From Halicephalobus mephisto (Eukaryota > Nematoda > Chromadorea > Rhabditida > Panagrolaimidae): a stretch of 64,000 bases of DNA. The stretch is from contig SWDT01000066.1 of the NCBI GenBank assembly GCA_009193035.1, positions 1 through 64,000 of the forward strand, written 5' to 3'. Both the position numbers and the translations under genes were made by a program. Each line of letters opens with the position of its first letter. The stretch's first letter is position 1. The notes under the pieces were generated by a model. That model saw nothing but the letters and a program-made list of their open reading frames with translations, ran no database searches and was not told the origin of the DNA. Positions 1 to 14,539 of the stretch are shown piece after piece.

Positions 1-3000
1 ATGAATTCTTTCAAAAGCTTCTTCTCCAATATCTGGTTGTTGAGATAATAGAGAAATTTCTTCTTCTGCTTTGGCGATGCTCTTCTGTCGATCTGCTTCC
101 GTTTTGCTTGCAATTTGTTGCTGTTTTTCATTAATATTATTTAGTAATGTGTATAATTTCTCATGGTTTGACTTAATGTATATGCGATCAATCGGTGTAG
201 CAACTGCAGCTTCTATTGAACTTTTCATAACTTCTAATACCGGTAGTTCATTCTGAAATATATATATATCATTTGTTATAAAATCGTAAACATACGTCAT
301 TAATTTCAATATTATTAAATGTTTGTTGTAGATCATCTTGTTTTTGTCTTTCCATTTCCTCGTCTTGTATTTCTTTGAGAAGACCATCTTGAACCACGGC
401 TACGGTGTTTCTTGCTTTCTCTATTAATGGGATCACTGGTTCAGTGGGTGCAAGTTCACGGATTAATTGAACCAATTCTCCTAGACGATGTTGTTTATCT
501 TCGGATTTCTAAAAATTGTTGTATGAGATCTTTTCTGAAATGTAGTCTTACCTTCAATATGTCATACTTTTCTTTGCCTTGAGCGATGTCAAACAAAGCA
601 TTATTTGCAATATTGCGGACCTGATCGTTCAATGGATCAATTGTGGCGTAAGCTTCTGTGACAAGGTTTTGAAGTTGTCCTATGTGCTGTAGTCGGTCAT
701 CCAGCTTTTTTGCAATCATTTGGAGACTTTTATGTCCTACATCTAAGTCATCGGCTAGCAGTCCAGCCACCCGTTTTTCCGGATGATCAACAAGATGTTC
801 CGATTTCTTTATTTCGTCGTTGACCAAGTCTGACGCTTTGGTTAATTGAGAAATTGATGGATTTTCCTCTTTAAGAATTGCTTCTGCCATCTCCTTTGTT
901 TGAGTGATAGTGTCAACAGCTCCACGATATTGGTTCTGGATTTCCTGGCTTTTAAGTTGTTTTTCCTTCAGTTGGTCCTCTAGATTCAACAGAGATTGAA
1001 TCAAGTCAACAACTCGGCTACGGTAATCCTTGACTGATTCTGGAGTTCCTTCAACTTCATCGATTTTTTGGAGGATCTGTTCAAGACCAGATCTTCCTTC
1101 TCTAGAAGCTTTAATAAGGAGACCATACTCTTCTGGTTCTTGCAGAGTTTGATCCATTGTTCCTAATTCCTCAACTGATGCCTTGATTTTATCAGCTTGT
1201 TGGATGAGATTCTCTATATCAGATGTTTCTTCTCCAGCGTCGATGCTTTGCTGTGCACTGCATGGTGGAGATAAATCCTCTTCCATCTTGCTCTTGATTA
1301 GTCTGAGTTGCTCATAAATATGCTGTAGAGCAGGTGATAGTCCAACCATATATGAAGTCGAAGCACTTGTTCCTGTTGGCTGCTTATTCATCTCATCCTC
1401 AACGCACTTGATAATTGTCATTACGGAATTTGTAATCTTCAAAACTATCTTTCTTCTTCGTGTTGGGGTAGACTGTGGGCTTCCATCGATACTTGAAGCA
1501 ATGTACTTTCTCGGTTTCTTGCAAAGCTTTCTTAGTACAGTCATCTGAAGCTCAATAGTTTGTAGTCTCTCTTTCGTTTCTGGTTTGCGTCCTTGTTCAG
1601 AAGCACTCTTGACTTCCTGTTCTAAGGCATTTAAATTCCTCATTATTTGATCGTAATTGAATCGAAGTTGTTTCTCATCCTCTACTTCGTTTTCCAGTTG
1701 TTCAGCAAGAGTCTAGAAATATAAGTCGTTACTAGTAAATTCAACCGGAGATATGCAAAACTTACAATACCCGCAGTTTTCTCGTTTTTCAAGTCGTTCT
1801 CGATACTTTGCAATAATGCGTGTTCACTCGGATTGTTCTTGACTAATTTAAGGATTGAATCCATTTGTTTTTCTGCCGACGTTGCTGTCGCAAGCAATTC
1901 CTATAAGAATGGTATTATTCACAGAAAAACATATCAGTGGAAATGCTGAACGTGGGTTTCTTTCATAAAAAACTAAGAAATCCTATTAGTTTTATTTTTC
2001 GAAATCACGATGTAAGGAATTTTCACTGTCATTAGAATCATAAAAGTGAGTTTCTTGATTTTTGTCTCATGTTTAAAAAGTAACACAGAATCATTCGAAT
2101 GATTTTTCTTGTGTTTTTCCATTTCCAGGTGATCTACTATCTACATTGTAGAATTAAAAATGTCGACCCACCTTCAGGTTCGGAATGTCCTGTTCGGCAC
2201 GCTCAACAGTTTTCAATGGGATGATCTCGTAGAAATCTCTAATGGCTCTGAGTTGTTCGGTAATGTTTGAGACAATTTGTTTGACCTGATCGGTAGGAAT
2301 TTCCTTCCCACTCTTGGCAATCTGCCGCAAAAGCTCAGCCTCCTTTTGCACAGCAGCTCCAAGAGCACTAGAGGGTCTTGCTACTTTTTCAGATTCCGCT
2401 CTGATAACTTCGCTATGTACAGAGGCAAGGTCAGAATCAAGCTCATCTTCACCCAGTTTCTTCTCTAGTTCGCTTCCAAATGAAGAAGTTGAGGCAACGC
2501 TCAACTGGGATTGAACGGCAGGATTAGTCGATGTCAGGTCTGTTCTGATGCGGATTGGGACAGTCTTCGGCGGGGTCAGATTCATTCTATTCAATTTGTC
2601 CACGAGAACACGGTACTTGGCAATCTGTTCTTTGGCAAATTTAGCTTGAGGTTCTGACTGGAAATTGAAGTTTTCCAGTTTATTGGCAAGTCTTTGGTGC
2701 TTTTCACAATTTTCCTTGATCTTGAGCAGTTGAGTTTCCTTCTCATTCTGTTCTAGATCGTCTCTGGATTCAAGTTCCTTGATGTCACTCTCGACAAGTT
2801 CAATCCATTCGGCGAAGGCGGCAAGATTTCTTAATAACCTCTGTTCTCGTTCGTTTTGTTTGTAAAATTTGACCAGTTTGCCATCGATATTAAAGGCAAG
2901 ATGTTCAATATCACGGAATTCGGCCATCCAATTTTCTTTCAATTGTCTCAAACCCGGTTCATCTAGAGATCGCTCCAAATCAGCCAACGTCTGCTTGCAA

Positions 3001-6000
3001 TGTTTCCATTCCGTCGTGTCTAATCTAGCGATTTCATCATTTTGTCTCTTAGCAATAGCATCATCGATGCTCGAATCAACCCGCTTAATTTCCTTTCTGA
3101 GGGATCCGACGCATTCAGCGATGGCATTGTTGATGTTTTCCCGTCTTTCTTTATCTCGGTTAGCCTGAGTAATCCTCTGTTTCTGAAGTTTTGAGCTGAA
3201 GGAGGTCGAGGCCGTCGGCAGTCGTTCGAGGCAGCGCGCAATCTCGTCAATAATCGCTTTCTCCTTGGCACTTGCGTCCTGAAAGAAGAAATCAATCTAA
3301 TCTTGGCAGGTCGCCAAAGGCAAAGGATGTTGATGGATGGCAAAAACAACAATCAGAAAAATAGTGATTGTTGTTTGTAAAAATGAAACTTCCTTAATGA
3401 ATGTAGAACTCAGTTTTTATCTATTATTACTTACCATATTGTTGAGAATGTAATCCGTTGCTTGAGACGAGATAGGCTGCTGGTCTTGATTGTGCGTCGC
3501 TTCAGTTCTCGGTTCGAATGGGCGAATGATGACGGCCAACAAAGGTCCCAGTTCCCGATCGAGCGCCTCTATACGTTCCAATAGTCTCTGCAAAGGTAAG
3601 AAATTAAAGGCGGACCCAGGATTCTCGCAAGTGGAAAAACTAGCTAGAAAAATGGAGAAATCAATGGCATGTCAAATTTTCGAAATTGACAGCAAGCAAC
3701 TCTGCGAGGGAGCGATTAACAGATGAGTCGAGTGACAATGAAACTCGATCGAGCATATGTTTCTATCCCCGAAAAGAGAGATAGGTCCGCTCGAAAAACG
3801 CACGCGGCTGTCAGTGATTGCATGCACGCATTTTCCTTTTTCGAATGCAGACTACTAATCAAGGAAGGTTTTGCCCTGCAAGGACAACCCCGTTCGGGAG
3901 TCGTAAGTTACTATTTTAATGTTTTTTTGGTTCTATTTTTAGTTCCCTTGCTTACCCTCTCATTATCGTATCCGACTAAGGCACTTGGGCTTCTAGTAGC
4001 TTCGTTGAGCTGTTGAACCGAGTGTTCAAAGTCTGTCACGGTCATTTCGGCACGTCTCTGCTGTTCGGAAATTCTGTCGCTTTCTTGATGGGCTTTTGAT
4101 TGTAAATCGTTGAGATCATTCGACTGCAAATTATCCAGTAATTTTTTTAAATATTCTAAGATCTCACGATAGCTTCAATTTCATCAGAGGTCTGGAATGA
4201 ACTCAAAGGCAATTGTCTAGCTCGCTCGCTCAATTGGACACATTGCTCAACCGTTTCCCTAAATTCTGTTAACATCTTTAAGAACAAAACTCTTTCGTTC
4301 ATCAATCGGCGGGCCTTTTCCAGCTGGGCCACAAGAAGACGGAATCTGAAATGATTCATCGTTAAGGACCCTTTGACCTTTCATGGACTTACTTTTCCTT
4401 GATTCTTTCGCACTCCAACTGGAAGAAGGCGGCGTTGATTCCTTGAAATTCTTGTTCCAAGCTGTCGGCTTCTGCTCTGAGTTCCTCGTTGACCTGTCTC
4501 AGCCTCAGGTCAATCGCGGCTCTCACATCATCTATTTGAGCTGAAGTGATCGTACGGTACTTGGTCTGTTCCTGGTGGATGTCTTTAATGTTCTCATAGA
4601 ACTTTTGCAGCCTCGAGAAGAACTCCATCTTGAGTCGAATCAGATTCCGCACTCGTGCAATATCTTTCTTGAGTTCTTTAACTCGCTCAGCGTCCTGTGG
4701 ATTGCTTTTTTCGAATTCGTTTGCCTCGTTCAGCAATCCCTATAATGGAGTACGGTACAGTTACTGGTTTCTCTCAACTTTTTGTAAAAAATATCTGTCA
4801 GACAAATAGGATCAATGTTTTGTTTCCGTTCCCTAAGCCTATTGATTTTTTGTAAGAGAGACTTCATTCAATAAAACTGTCAAAAACAAAGCGACGCCAG
4901 CTGATGGTTCTTTGGAAGAAATCAAGAATGGACCACCTGTTTTCCACATTCGTGGGTTATATCTTGTAAATAAGTTAAATAAGAAATTAAAAACTATTTT
5001 TGCAATAGACTACAGTTGATGTTATCGATTTAGGCCTCCCTTAAAAGATACAAATTGGGTCCGAACAATCAATTTTCTTCCTCATGAATGCACTGGTTTG
5101 ACATTTATGTGTTTCGCCTTCGAAGTTGCGATTCCATGTTCAATTTTATTTTTGATTCAAACTTAAACAGCATCGTAAAAACCCGATTGACAAGTAAAAC
5201 TTGCTCTAATCTTATTTTTGGGAGTTTATTTTACGAAATTATTTTAAAAATGATACTATTTTATTCACTTTTAATTCTACTAATCAAAGCCAAACTTTTG
5301 CAGGTTTTGATGATAATGCGCAGAGACACATTTCAATTGGAATCGAGAATCCGAGCAAATGATAACAAACAGGATTCATTCAATAATTGGGGACTTTTTA
5401 AAAAAACTAGATTAAACGGTTTAACCTTGGTCTCAATGCAAATGATAAACTCAATTCTTCCTACGTTGTTTTTATAGTTATTAAGTAAAGAAAGATGTAC
5501 AAGAGCTAATAGATGCGAAAACAAAAATATCTGGAAGTCATAGAAAATAATAAAGCTAGAAGTAAATCCATCGTTTGTGCCAAGACTAAAGTCAAGTAAT
5601 TTATGTTCAGAGTTCAATTTTCTATGGTTTTGTCTTTTGATTTATCTTAATTAAGCTCGTTTTAATAAAGTGGTGATTTGTTTGTTTAAACGATTAGCCC
5701 ACAAAAACCAGCATCTGAGTCTACACCAACAGTCTTTGAATAAATTTACAGTGAATTCAGGGGAGCATTACACTAAATGAAAAAGGCAATAACTTCTTGA
5801 ATCCATCAAAATCAAAGAAAATTTCAAAAAGGTCATTTGACAAAAGAAAAAACACTTGTCTTTGTTAATTACAATTGTAAAATAAACTGAAAAAAATGTG
5901 GTGTGACAAGGTTTAACTAAAAATAAAACTGTGGCCAAATGATAAAATCAATGAAATCATTAAACGAAGAAACGGATTCTACACTATTAAAGCTGTAAAT

Positions 6001-9000
6001 AAAAACGATAAGACAAGAATGAAAAAAGAACGCTCATGATTTTGCCTTAAAAAAAGAAAAGTAATATTTTTTCTTTTTTAAGGGACAAGAAAAAAGTAAA
6101 TTATCGCTGGGGGGACCTTGAGATTGCTGGGCTGTTAACAATTCAAATTGAGACCCTCACGCTGTCATGATCGATCGTTCTTGCCGAAAAAAGAATGGCT
6201 AAGTTGTAACTGATAGTAGAAAAAACAGACCTATCAATAAAAAGCCAATCAATTACGGTTATCTTAATTGTAAGGAAAATATGACACTATTGTGTAAATA
6301 CAAAAACTTTTGCCAGAATGCTCCAAAAAAATTTCTTTATGTGAATTTTCAGAACTATCCAGTTAAAATTGAAGACTATAAAACTTAGCATTTGCATCTG
6401 TAAAGTTCCAAAACGTCCAGTAGGTTCTAAACCTGTAAATGAAAAACCTAGCTGAAGATAAACGACTTAAAATAATCCAAAGTTATAAATAATCAAAACA
6501 AGAATGATCGAGTTTTAAAACGCATTCATCCGAACATCGATCATTCATCTGTTGCCCTACCGCAGAATTAACGTTTGATTGAAACAGAAAAACTCGAGTC
6601 CCTGTTTACAAGTGTGAACGGATATGAAAAGTAATTCAATCCTTGTCATTGCTAAGAAAATTGCAAAAAGCGTTTGAGAAAAAAAACGAGCTCGTCTTTC
6701 TGCGATCGGAAATGCCACATCCACTTGATGGGCATGACTAAGCAGTTGGGGACACGTTAAATTGATTTTTCAAAAATAAACTTGTAAGGAAGTCCAAAAA
6801 TCGAACACAAACATTATTCTTCATTGACAAAGAGCTGGGTGGTTGAGGCCTATTCGCGCACTCATGATGCATTTTTCGAGTTTCCCTATTCTCTTAAAAT
6901 CAGTTGTTTCTCGAGTACTTTAGTCGAAACAAAAAATGCAACGCAAATTAAACGGAAAATTTTGCACGTGAGGGAAAGGGACTTTACAAAGAGAAATCGG
7001 ACTGACCTTGATAACGATTTCCGCGATAGCCAAATCTTCTTCTGGAGAAAATTCGAGTTCCTTTACTTTTCTTTCGAGGGTTTCAATAACCATTCGTCGT
7101 TGTTGATTCCTTTTGTCCACAGATACTCGTTCAATATGTTTGAGTCTTCTTTTGAGTTCATGGAGAAGAGGCAGATCAGAATTAAATTTACGGAGAATCT
7201 TTAGTGTGGAGTCCACATCCTTCTCAATGACGGCATAGTCTTCAGGTTTCTTTGCACTTCTCAATTTCTCATTCAGTTTATTTACTTCGATGTCTATGAG
7301 GATCAATCTTTCAAGGTCAGCCTCTTTTTTGAGCCAATCCCTCTCCATCGGGGGATTCAGTGGATGTTGGGAAGCTTTATGAAGAGTCAGAGCCTCATTC
7401 ACCATCTTCATCTCTAAAATAGAAGCCTTAGCAGCTTCGGAAGTGTCTTCTCTTCTATCGATGATTTTTCGCTTTTTGTCGAGCAAATCCGCTATTCTGT
7501 CGACAATAGTTGGAGATTTAGACCCAACGCGTGGAGATGAAGGCTCGAATCGATCTCTAAGGGATTGGACATTGCTGGATGTCCTTAATTCAGAATCAAA
7601 AGCATCCGTCACTTCGATGGATGGAACCTGGAATTGGATAATTGATAAATCTAAATGAGACATGACAAACCTCAAATCGGCTTCTTAAATTCGCCAGTTC
7701 CAGACGCAGTTGACCTGAATTGACGATATCGGAGTGCTTCTCTTCGATGGAATCCAGCAGTAACGCAGCTTGTTCGAGATACTCAGTCCTTTCCCGAACA
7801 GGCAGTCGGAAGAGTTCGCTTCTTCTATCATTCTTCACATACAGATCCATTTCTCTCAATCTCTGTTCGACATTAGAAAGCATTGGTTGGATACTACGAA
7901 CGACGCCCATTCTAGCAGGCAAAGCTGTTCTGTATCTCTTGTAAACCTCATTGATCTTGTCTTTGTCCTCAGAGGATATCACTCGGTAGAGCTTCCATTT
8001 CTCTTCCTCTAGTTCCACAACTTGACGATCGTGTTCCTGCAATGACAAATCATTCTGATTACTGTTAGTTTAACTCTATCTTTGTTGGATTTTTCGACAA
8101 GTCAACCCCAATTAGAAGTTTAACACTTGATAAGAAGCTGTTCCAAGTGTTCATGATGTAATACATCAAATGAAAAAGAATTTAAATGGAATGCGCGAAA
8201 ATAAAAGGACCGACAATCAAGGTCATTAGAAGAAATATTACGAAATCAAATTAGACTTTGTCCAGAGGCTGCTAAATAACAACTAAAAACAAACCTGCAT
8301 TTTCTCCGCCAATCTAGCAGCTTCTTGAGCAGATTTGACTCTTTTACGAAGAAGGTGGGAGATGGAAATAAGCCATCGCTCGAGCTTCGTGTCTCTTAGA
8401 GCAGAGATGCAAGATAGTTCCGCAAGCTCATTGGCAGGACCTTGAAGGGGCAGAATAGGGTTGGAAATGACCGGTGGATGGATGTTGACAACCAGTCTCC
8501 CTCCAATGGGTCTGGAGAGTTCCTGAACTCTTCTGCGGTAGTTTCCGATTCTAACCTTGATTCCACTCCTCACTACTTGATTAGACTTTCTTCCTAGACT
8601 ATCTCCGATGGTTTCGAGTTTATTTAACAATTCCCGGATGGAATCATCGGCCAGAAGTTTTTCTCTTTCGAATCTGTTCAAGGTCGTGTCCATCTTGGAA
8701 GTATCTGCTTCAAACTGCTCCCAGAGATCCAGGAGCTCCTCCAAGTACCGTCTCATTTCGCGGAAATTAGTTATCAACTCTTCTGAAGCTTTGTAAGCTT
8801 CCGAATACGATTGTTGGGCTTCAGTATTGAGAGCTGGAGGTTCTGATGGGATGGCTTCATGCATCTCAGCCAATAATGTATGAAGACGAACCCCAGGGTC
8901 TTTAGTAGATTCCTTCAGGTACTCGTCGAACCACATCTTAATCGCCTTCAAACTTTCCGCATTTCTCCAAGTTTCTATCTTCTTTCCCAGCTCTTCAATG

Positions 9001-10767
9001 AGAACAAGAATCCGGTAATGGGCTCGAATGAGCATCAAGGTCTCTAATCTGATCTTGTATTCTTCGCTCAAAGCTTCTAATCTGACTTCCAATGGAGCAA
9101 TAACTTCTGTCGGGACTGTGCATCCGGCCAAAGCTCTCTGCAACTTTTCTCTTTGATTAGTCAATCCCTTGAAATGTTTCTTCAAATTCTCTAGCATGGA
9201 GTCCAAGACCCAGAGGGAATATCTGGCTTTGTCTCTAGAAACGTCAATGAGAGAATGAACGAGTTGTTCCCCGGAAGTCAACCACTGGGAAAGTCCAATG
9301 AGAGACTCAGGGAGTTCAGATTCTAATCGATGAGACCATTCACGGAGGATGTCGCTGATGGCCTTCCAGTCAGACGACAATCGAGCCCATTCCTCTGGGG
9401 GCAAATTATGAGATTCCTTTTCAAGTTGAATAAAGAGGATTCGTCTCTCGAAGAATTCGCGTCGCCGGTGAGAAAACCACTAAATAAGCAAGTAATTAAT
9501 TGATAGGTGGAAGAAACGAACCTCATGATCGGCAAAGAAATCGCTAGGCAGATTATTCTTATTTTCACTGAATAAAGCAACTCGTTCGTGACTGGCAGTG
9601 ATTTTAATCCACTCAATCAAGGCCAAATACCTCTCGGGAATAGCAGAAGGGGCATGAAAAACTAATCTGGAAGCCGTTGGAGCTCTCAAGAATTGACTGA
9701 CATAGGCAATGATCGATCTCTTATCGGGTTTTTCGTGAAGAACGTCGTCGACTTCCAATAATGGTCGGATATTCAGATGAACTCTGGCCAGCTCAAAAGC
9801 TCGTTCGAGGTTCTCTCTTGGAGTGCAGTTTCGGACTTCGTTCATATCGACTAAAGCAGAATTCGATCGATGGACAAGAGCCATGAAGGCAATTCCGTCT
9901 CTCCAAGATCTATCCATATCATTTATTTGAATGTTGTATTTTCTCCCGATTTCCCTCTGAATCCAATCAAGTAAAATCCGTTCAGCAGTAGTTTTCTGTT
10001 TGTGTAATCCTGAGGGAAGGAGGGAAGATCTCTTTGGAGTAGATTGAGCTGAAGTCGAAGGAGAAGCAGAATGGAGTTCAACAGAAGGCTCCCATCCCAA
10101 TTCTCTCATTAGATTCAAGTTTGTCTCAATTTGGAAGTGAAGGATCATCTGCCAAATGAGTCCTAGGATGATCCTCGGGTTTCCATCGGCCAAATCAGTG
10201 GGATTGTTGTTAACGAGTTCGCATCCTCGTCGACGAAGAACACTCAAAGCTGTCGTCAGGTTGGAGATGTGGTGGACTCGTTTCGATACTCTAGCTTTAT
10301 TCACCGGCTAAAATGTTTCTTTATTTTTCTATTTTTTAAGTTTTTATTTCGACATCTTGGAAAAAACTCATTCATCATGGCCTTGATTACAAGTTCAACG
10401 CACAAAACAGGAATCGACGCTGGAAATGGGTCTTTTTGCGCAAAAAAAGCATTTCGCGCCTAAACTTTCGCTTTTTTGTCGAATTCTGTGCAAAAAATGA
10501 ATCCCTAAGAAAATGACCGAAGAAGTGAAAATAAGGCTTTATTTTCCAAAGAAAATCACTCACCAATGCTTCTCCAGTCAGGACTTCGATAAGATGACAA
10601 AGGTAGACACCATCCCTCAAGTCTTCGAAGAGGTCCCGGATCTGACCTGAGGAACTGTGCTGAAATCAGTTTGTTGTTAGACTCAATAATAATTTGAGTG
10701 ATTACCGTCTCCAAGTGATAATTGACCCATCTGGTAAAAGTATTTTTCTGAATCTTTTCGTGTTCGT
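1..10767 (-). CDS. Nesprin/ANC-1/MSP-300-like protein, N-terminal part (partial at both ends)
   Basis: Fifteen exons read right to left: 10706-10767, 10564-10659, 9522-10307, 8295-9479, 7671-8036, 7007-7627, 4393-4739, 4168-4345, 3956-4123, 3435-3587, 2172-3278, 1766-1900, 552-1712, 296-508 and 1-252. Together they give about 2276 codons, all junctions in frame. The first exons encode a tandem calponin-homology actin-binding module: CH1 contains NTFTRWVNYHLE, DLFEDLRDGVYL and LADGNPRIILGLIWQMI; CH2 contains LLDWIQREIG, SWRDGIAFMALVH and KPDKRSIIAYVSQFL. The linker between them is long and rich in Ser/Pro, which favours nesprins over plakins and beta-spectrins. The rest is alpha-helical spectrin-repeat-like sequence. 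Family members tie nuclei or organelles to actin and end in a KASH domain, which would lie left of the window. The first visible exon starts at an acceptor in mid-codon, so the true start lies further right and was not found. The family call is fairly sure; orthology to a given member is not. Confidence 0.85.
4740..7006 (-). other. Long AT-rich intron of the nesprin-like gene
   Basis: This 2.27 kb stretch lies between two nesprin exons that join in phase 0. It is AT-rich. Reading frames inside it, such as one on the plus strand at 5088-5477, show no family resemblance and no splice context. I see no nested gene, RNA gene or repeat. Confidence 0.6.
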
Positions 10768-13700
10768 CTGAAACAGCACGTAAAGGTGACAGATATTGCC
10801 ACATGATTTTTAAGTTTTGAATCCTCAACCCAAGGAAGAAACCAAATTCAAGAACAAAAGTCTGCTTCTTCCAAAAATGACCAGGTTCAACCTTGAAGGC
10901 AAGAAATCGAGATCAATAGAATAATCCTCAAACTAAAAGTGAATCAACTTTAGAATAAGACTACTTTATCGCGATAGAAATCAATTGATATTAGCCTAAA
11001 ACTATTTAATTCCTGCATAATCAAGTTTTTTGAAACGGAAACAATCACAGCTGGCAATCAAAGGAAATCGAAGGTGACAGCCTTATCAATGTTTGTTCTC
11101 GCTATCAAAATTGAATTTTTATTGCAAAAAAACTCTACCCCAAAAAAAATTAAAAACTAATAATCAGTGATGACTATTTCGTTCTCAGTAAAACTTGACA
11201 AATTGGTTTTAAAAACGAATAAAATACCGGGTGTCTTTGATCGTAAATAAGCGGAAACTCCGGTAAGTTGGCTCAAGGGCGACGAAGCCGTAAATTACCG
11301 GGCTTCTATCACTTATACTAAATACAATAACGGCAAAAATCGATGAAATTTTTCAAAAATCAAAAAACAAAGAGAGCTCTCGGGACAAGGTCAACTAGGG
11401 TGTTGACCGGAGATTGGAGATGCCGATTTGGCATTTTCCTTTCACCCTAAAGAATTCTTGCTCAATGAAATTGGATCCGTCTTCGAAACGCATTGTATCG
11501 GTTTATAAAAACAGCAGTCTGTGCAGAAGTAAATAAAATAAAAAACAATATAAGCAATAGTTCCATGTTTCTTCAACGTCAAAAACGTCTTAGTTATGTC
11601 GGAAAGCGCATTTTTGAGTGGCATAAGCCCTTACGAAACACAAAAAACCTTAGCAAAGTGAAAAAGAGTGTTTATGGAAAGTTTAACACGTTCTTATGGA
11701 TTAGATAATCATCGTGAGATTTTGTTTCAATAAAAACGAGATGATAACTGTGAAAAATACAAAAGTAACCAATACAAAAACGCCGGGTCAAGGGAACAAC
11801 CGCAACATTTTTGGATCACGCGTTTGTTTATTCCCTCCGAAAATGGATGCAAGTTGAAGGGGACTCGGAAAGAGCAAAGCAGAAACATCCAGCAACATGC
11901 GCGACACCCGGCCTTTTCCGCGCAGCTGGTGGTCTTCTCGGTCCTTTCCCTTTTACCGCATTTTTAAACAAAATATTTCATAATTGGTTACTTTGTGGAT
12001 AAAAAACGTTGAAGAAAACAAAAAAAGTCCGAAAATAACACTAGTTTATCGTTGTTGTTTTGTGCTTTTTCGCGCCCCGCCAAAGACACGCAGCGGCTGG
12101 CCGCTGGATCGATTCTCGCGCCGGCATGCCAAACACGTTGTTTCTTTCTTTGGCAATTGCCGAAATGAGTGGACCGAATAGAGTCGCTAAATTCCCTATT
12201 TTCTGCCAATTATCCTACTAGAGCTAAATTTTGACGTGTGATAACATAGTCTGTACGTGAGAATCGTTGTTTTGTCTAAGTCGGAAACTAGGAGATAGGA
12301 ACAGAAACAAAGGTCTTTAAATCTTTATAGACAGTTTTTTGGGACAGATCCCACGCGTTAGCCGAATGTTGAAGTCATTACACGTTTACACAAGACTAAT
12401 ATTGCGAAATGTATCAAGGATGATGAAACAAGATCTCGGTAGTTTTACCTCAATCAATTTGATCTCGACAATGTAAACGACAAAATGAAACAGAAATTAA
12501 AGGTTGAACAAGGCCTTGGAAGAAGCTTACCGCTCAAGAGCAAACACAGTAACTCACGTCGATAACTGCGAAAACAGCAACAAGAATTCCTTGATGGCAT
12601 TATTAACAAAATGGATCACTCTCCTGAATGACTTGGTTCAAAACAATAATTTCACGGTCGAATAAAGCTGCTCTGATTTGAGCCAGGGCAACACGAAATT
12701 TTTTAATGTTCTTCCTCGAGATTCGTTAATTATTCTCCAAATAACGAGTTCGTAACATAGCCAATATTGTTCGCGCATAAAAATCGATAAAAAATGACAA
12801 ACGAACTAGTACTTGGAGAAAAAAAGTCCTGGATCGACTGAGGAAACGCCTGAGGAGCAGGAATCATGGAAGCACAAACAGTCCTTGGTTTTTTAAAGAC
12901 ATACAAAATCTTAAACAAGCAAAAAATTTGAAAAAGCACCGACAATTAACTACGACCATTGATAGCAAAATGCAGTCGTACAAATTTCGCGTATTGTCTG
13001 CATTCAGACATTTTGATTAGGCTTCACATGAGCTAAAGCAATGCCGAGAAATTTTAACCCATGTAAACCTGACCAAAAAGAGAATAAAATAAAAGCAAAC
13101 AAACATCTGCAATCTCGAAAGAATTTCCTTTCAAGTCCAAGGATTTTCTCCATAAACAATTCCTCAAAGAATGAAACAATCAATAATACATTCACCAACA
13201 GTACAACAAATCAATACGTCCTGTAAATCTAAGATTTAGTTAAAAGACAAAAGTGCTTGAAATTAGAACAGCAGAACCTACTTCAACTCAGAGATGAGTG
13301 CGCGAGTCGGTTGCCAAGGACTGGAGTGACCAGCGGTCAAGAAATTCTACGAATTACAGTTGATCTTCCTTTGGACTGTTTACAAAAAAGGAAAATTCTA
13401 GGAAGCAAAGAGAAACAAATGCTCCTCGACTAGATTCAAGCCGAGTTAACCTCAAGAACCTCGAGAACAAATAAAACGGGTATTATTTATGTTCTAATGT
13501 GTTGGTCCAAAGAAGGCGTACGTGTATTTGCAGGTTCCGCTAAGCAAATAAGCCATCGATAATCTCTGGAAACAGAGAAGAAAAATCATGGAAGCGAGCC
13601 AGTTCACGTTGATTCGGAACTTTGGAAACAAAAATTTAGTGAACGAATCTGTCAACACGAGAAAACATGCAGGGAGTCCACATTGAACCACTTTTATCGG

Positions 13701-14537
13701 ATTAAATTTGCATTTTTAAATATGGAGCTGAACCAAGTGACCATGGAGAGTGATCTGGTGGATATGAGACAAAGGTGAGTAGGTGACAGGTCAAAAGTGC
13801 CAAGGCCGCAAATTGACCTGTCAATCGCCTTTATTTTCGACCAATTAGACCAGAAGACTCGAAAAGGTAATTGATAGATAAACTCAACACTTTACACTTT
13901 AATTGAAAATTAAACATACTCAAACTTCTCGTCGAAGCAATCGGAATGGGTCTCAGAGGCCCAATCCTCTTGAAGATCCCGAATTCGAACATTCTTCTTC
14001 AAAACCAAAGAAGAATCGAATTCCTAATTAGTAGTTGAATAACAACAATTAAAAAATAAAATAAATAAAATTCGCTAGGACGTTACCGCCTTGAAGTCGT
14101 TCGAAGGTGAAAAATGGAGACCCAATAATTCACCTTCAAATTCGGAAACAGGAAAAAAGCGTAACAATTGACAGGAAAGTCAAATGTTTTCCTTTCGGGT
14201 ATGACACCGAAGGAAGGTTATAATTATAGTCAAGAAGTTTAAATCGATGCAGGAGGTCATACATCAGTATTGATCAGCTTATCAGCTGACCAAACAAGCA
14301 GAGACTCGTGTTTAGTTGTTTATAATTTCAGATAACTTACTTTTGAAGAAAAGGTCGTGGATAGCTTGAGTTATTTTCATCTTTGAGCAAACGAAATACA
14401 CTAAACCCACATTATAGATGGTTATAGTTTACAAACCACTGAGCAAATCGATCGCGCCAAGTTGACAAAATAATTGCCCTCGTCCTCAACTGGCCACTTC
14501 CTCGATTGCACTGACCAGCCGAGGCTCAGAGTCAAAA
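10768..14537. other. Stretch without a recognisable gene, upstream of the nesprin-like exons
   Basis: This 3.8 kb region must hold, or lead to, the 5' exons and promoter of the nesprin-like gene, because the exon ending at 10767 begins with an acceptor. No convincing coding exon was seen. A more GC-rich patch lies at about 11810-12180. A short open stretch with a good donor lies on the plus strand at 13722-13774. No RNA gene was recognised. Confidence 0.5.
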
Positions 14538-14539
14538 TA

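Noticed and set aside
3500..3530. tRNA B-box-like string GGTTCGAATGG
   Set aside because: It lies inside a well-supported coding exon of the nesprin-like gene, and no cloverleaf or A box surrounds it.
5088..5477. 129-codon plus-strand open frame inside the long nesprin intron
   Set aside because: Low-complexity AT-driven composition, no family motif, no splice sites or regulatory context; flanking nesprin exons join cleanly across it.
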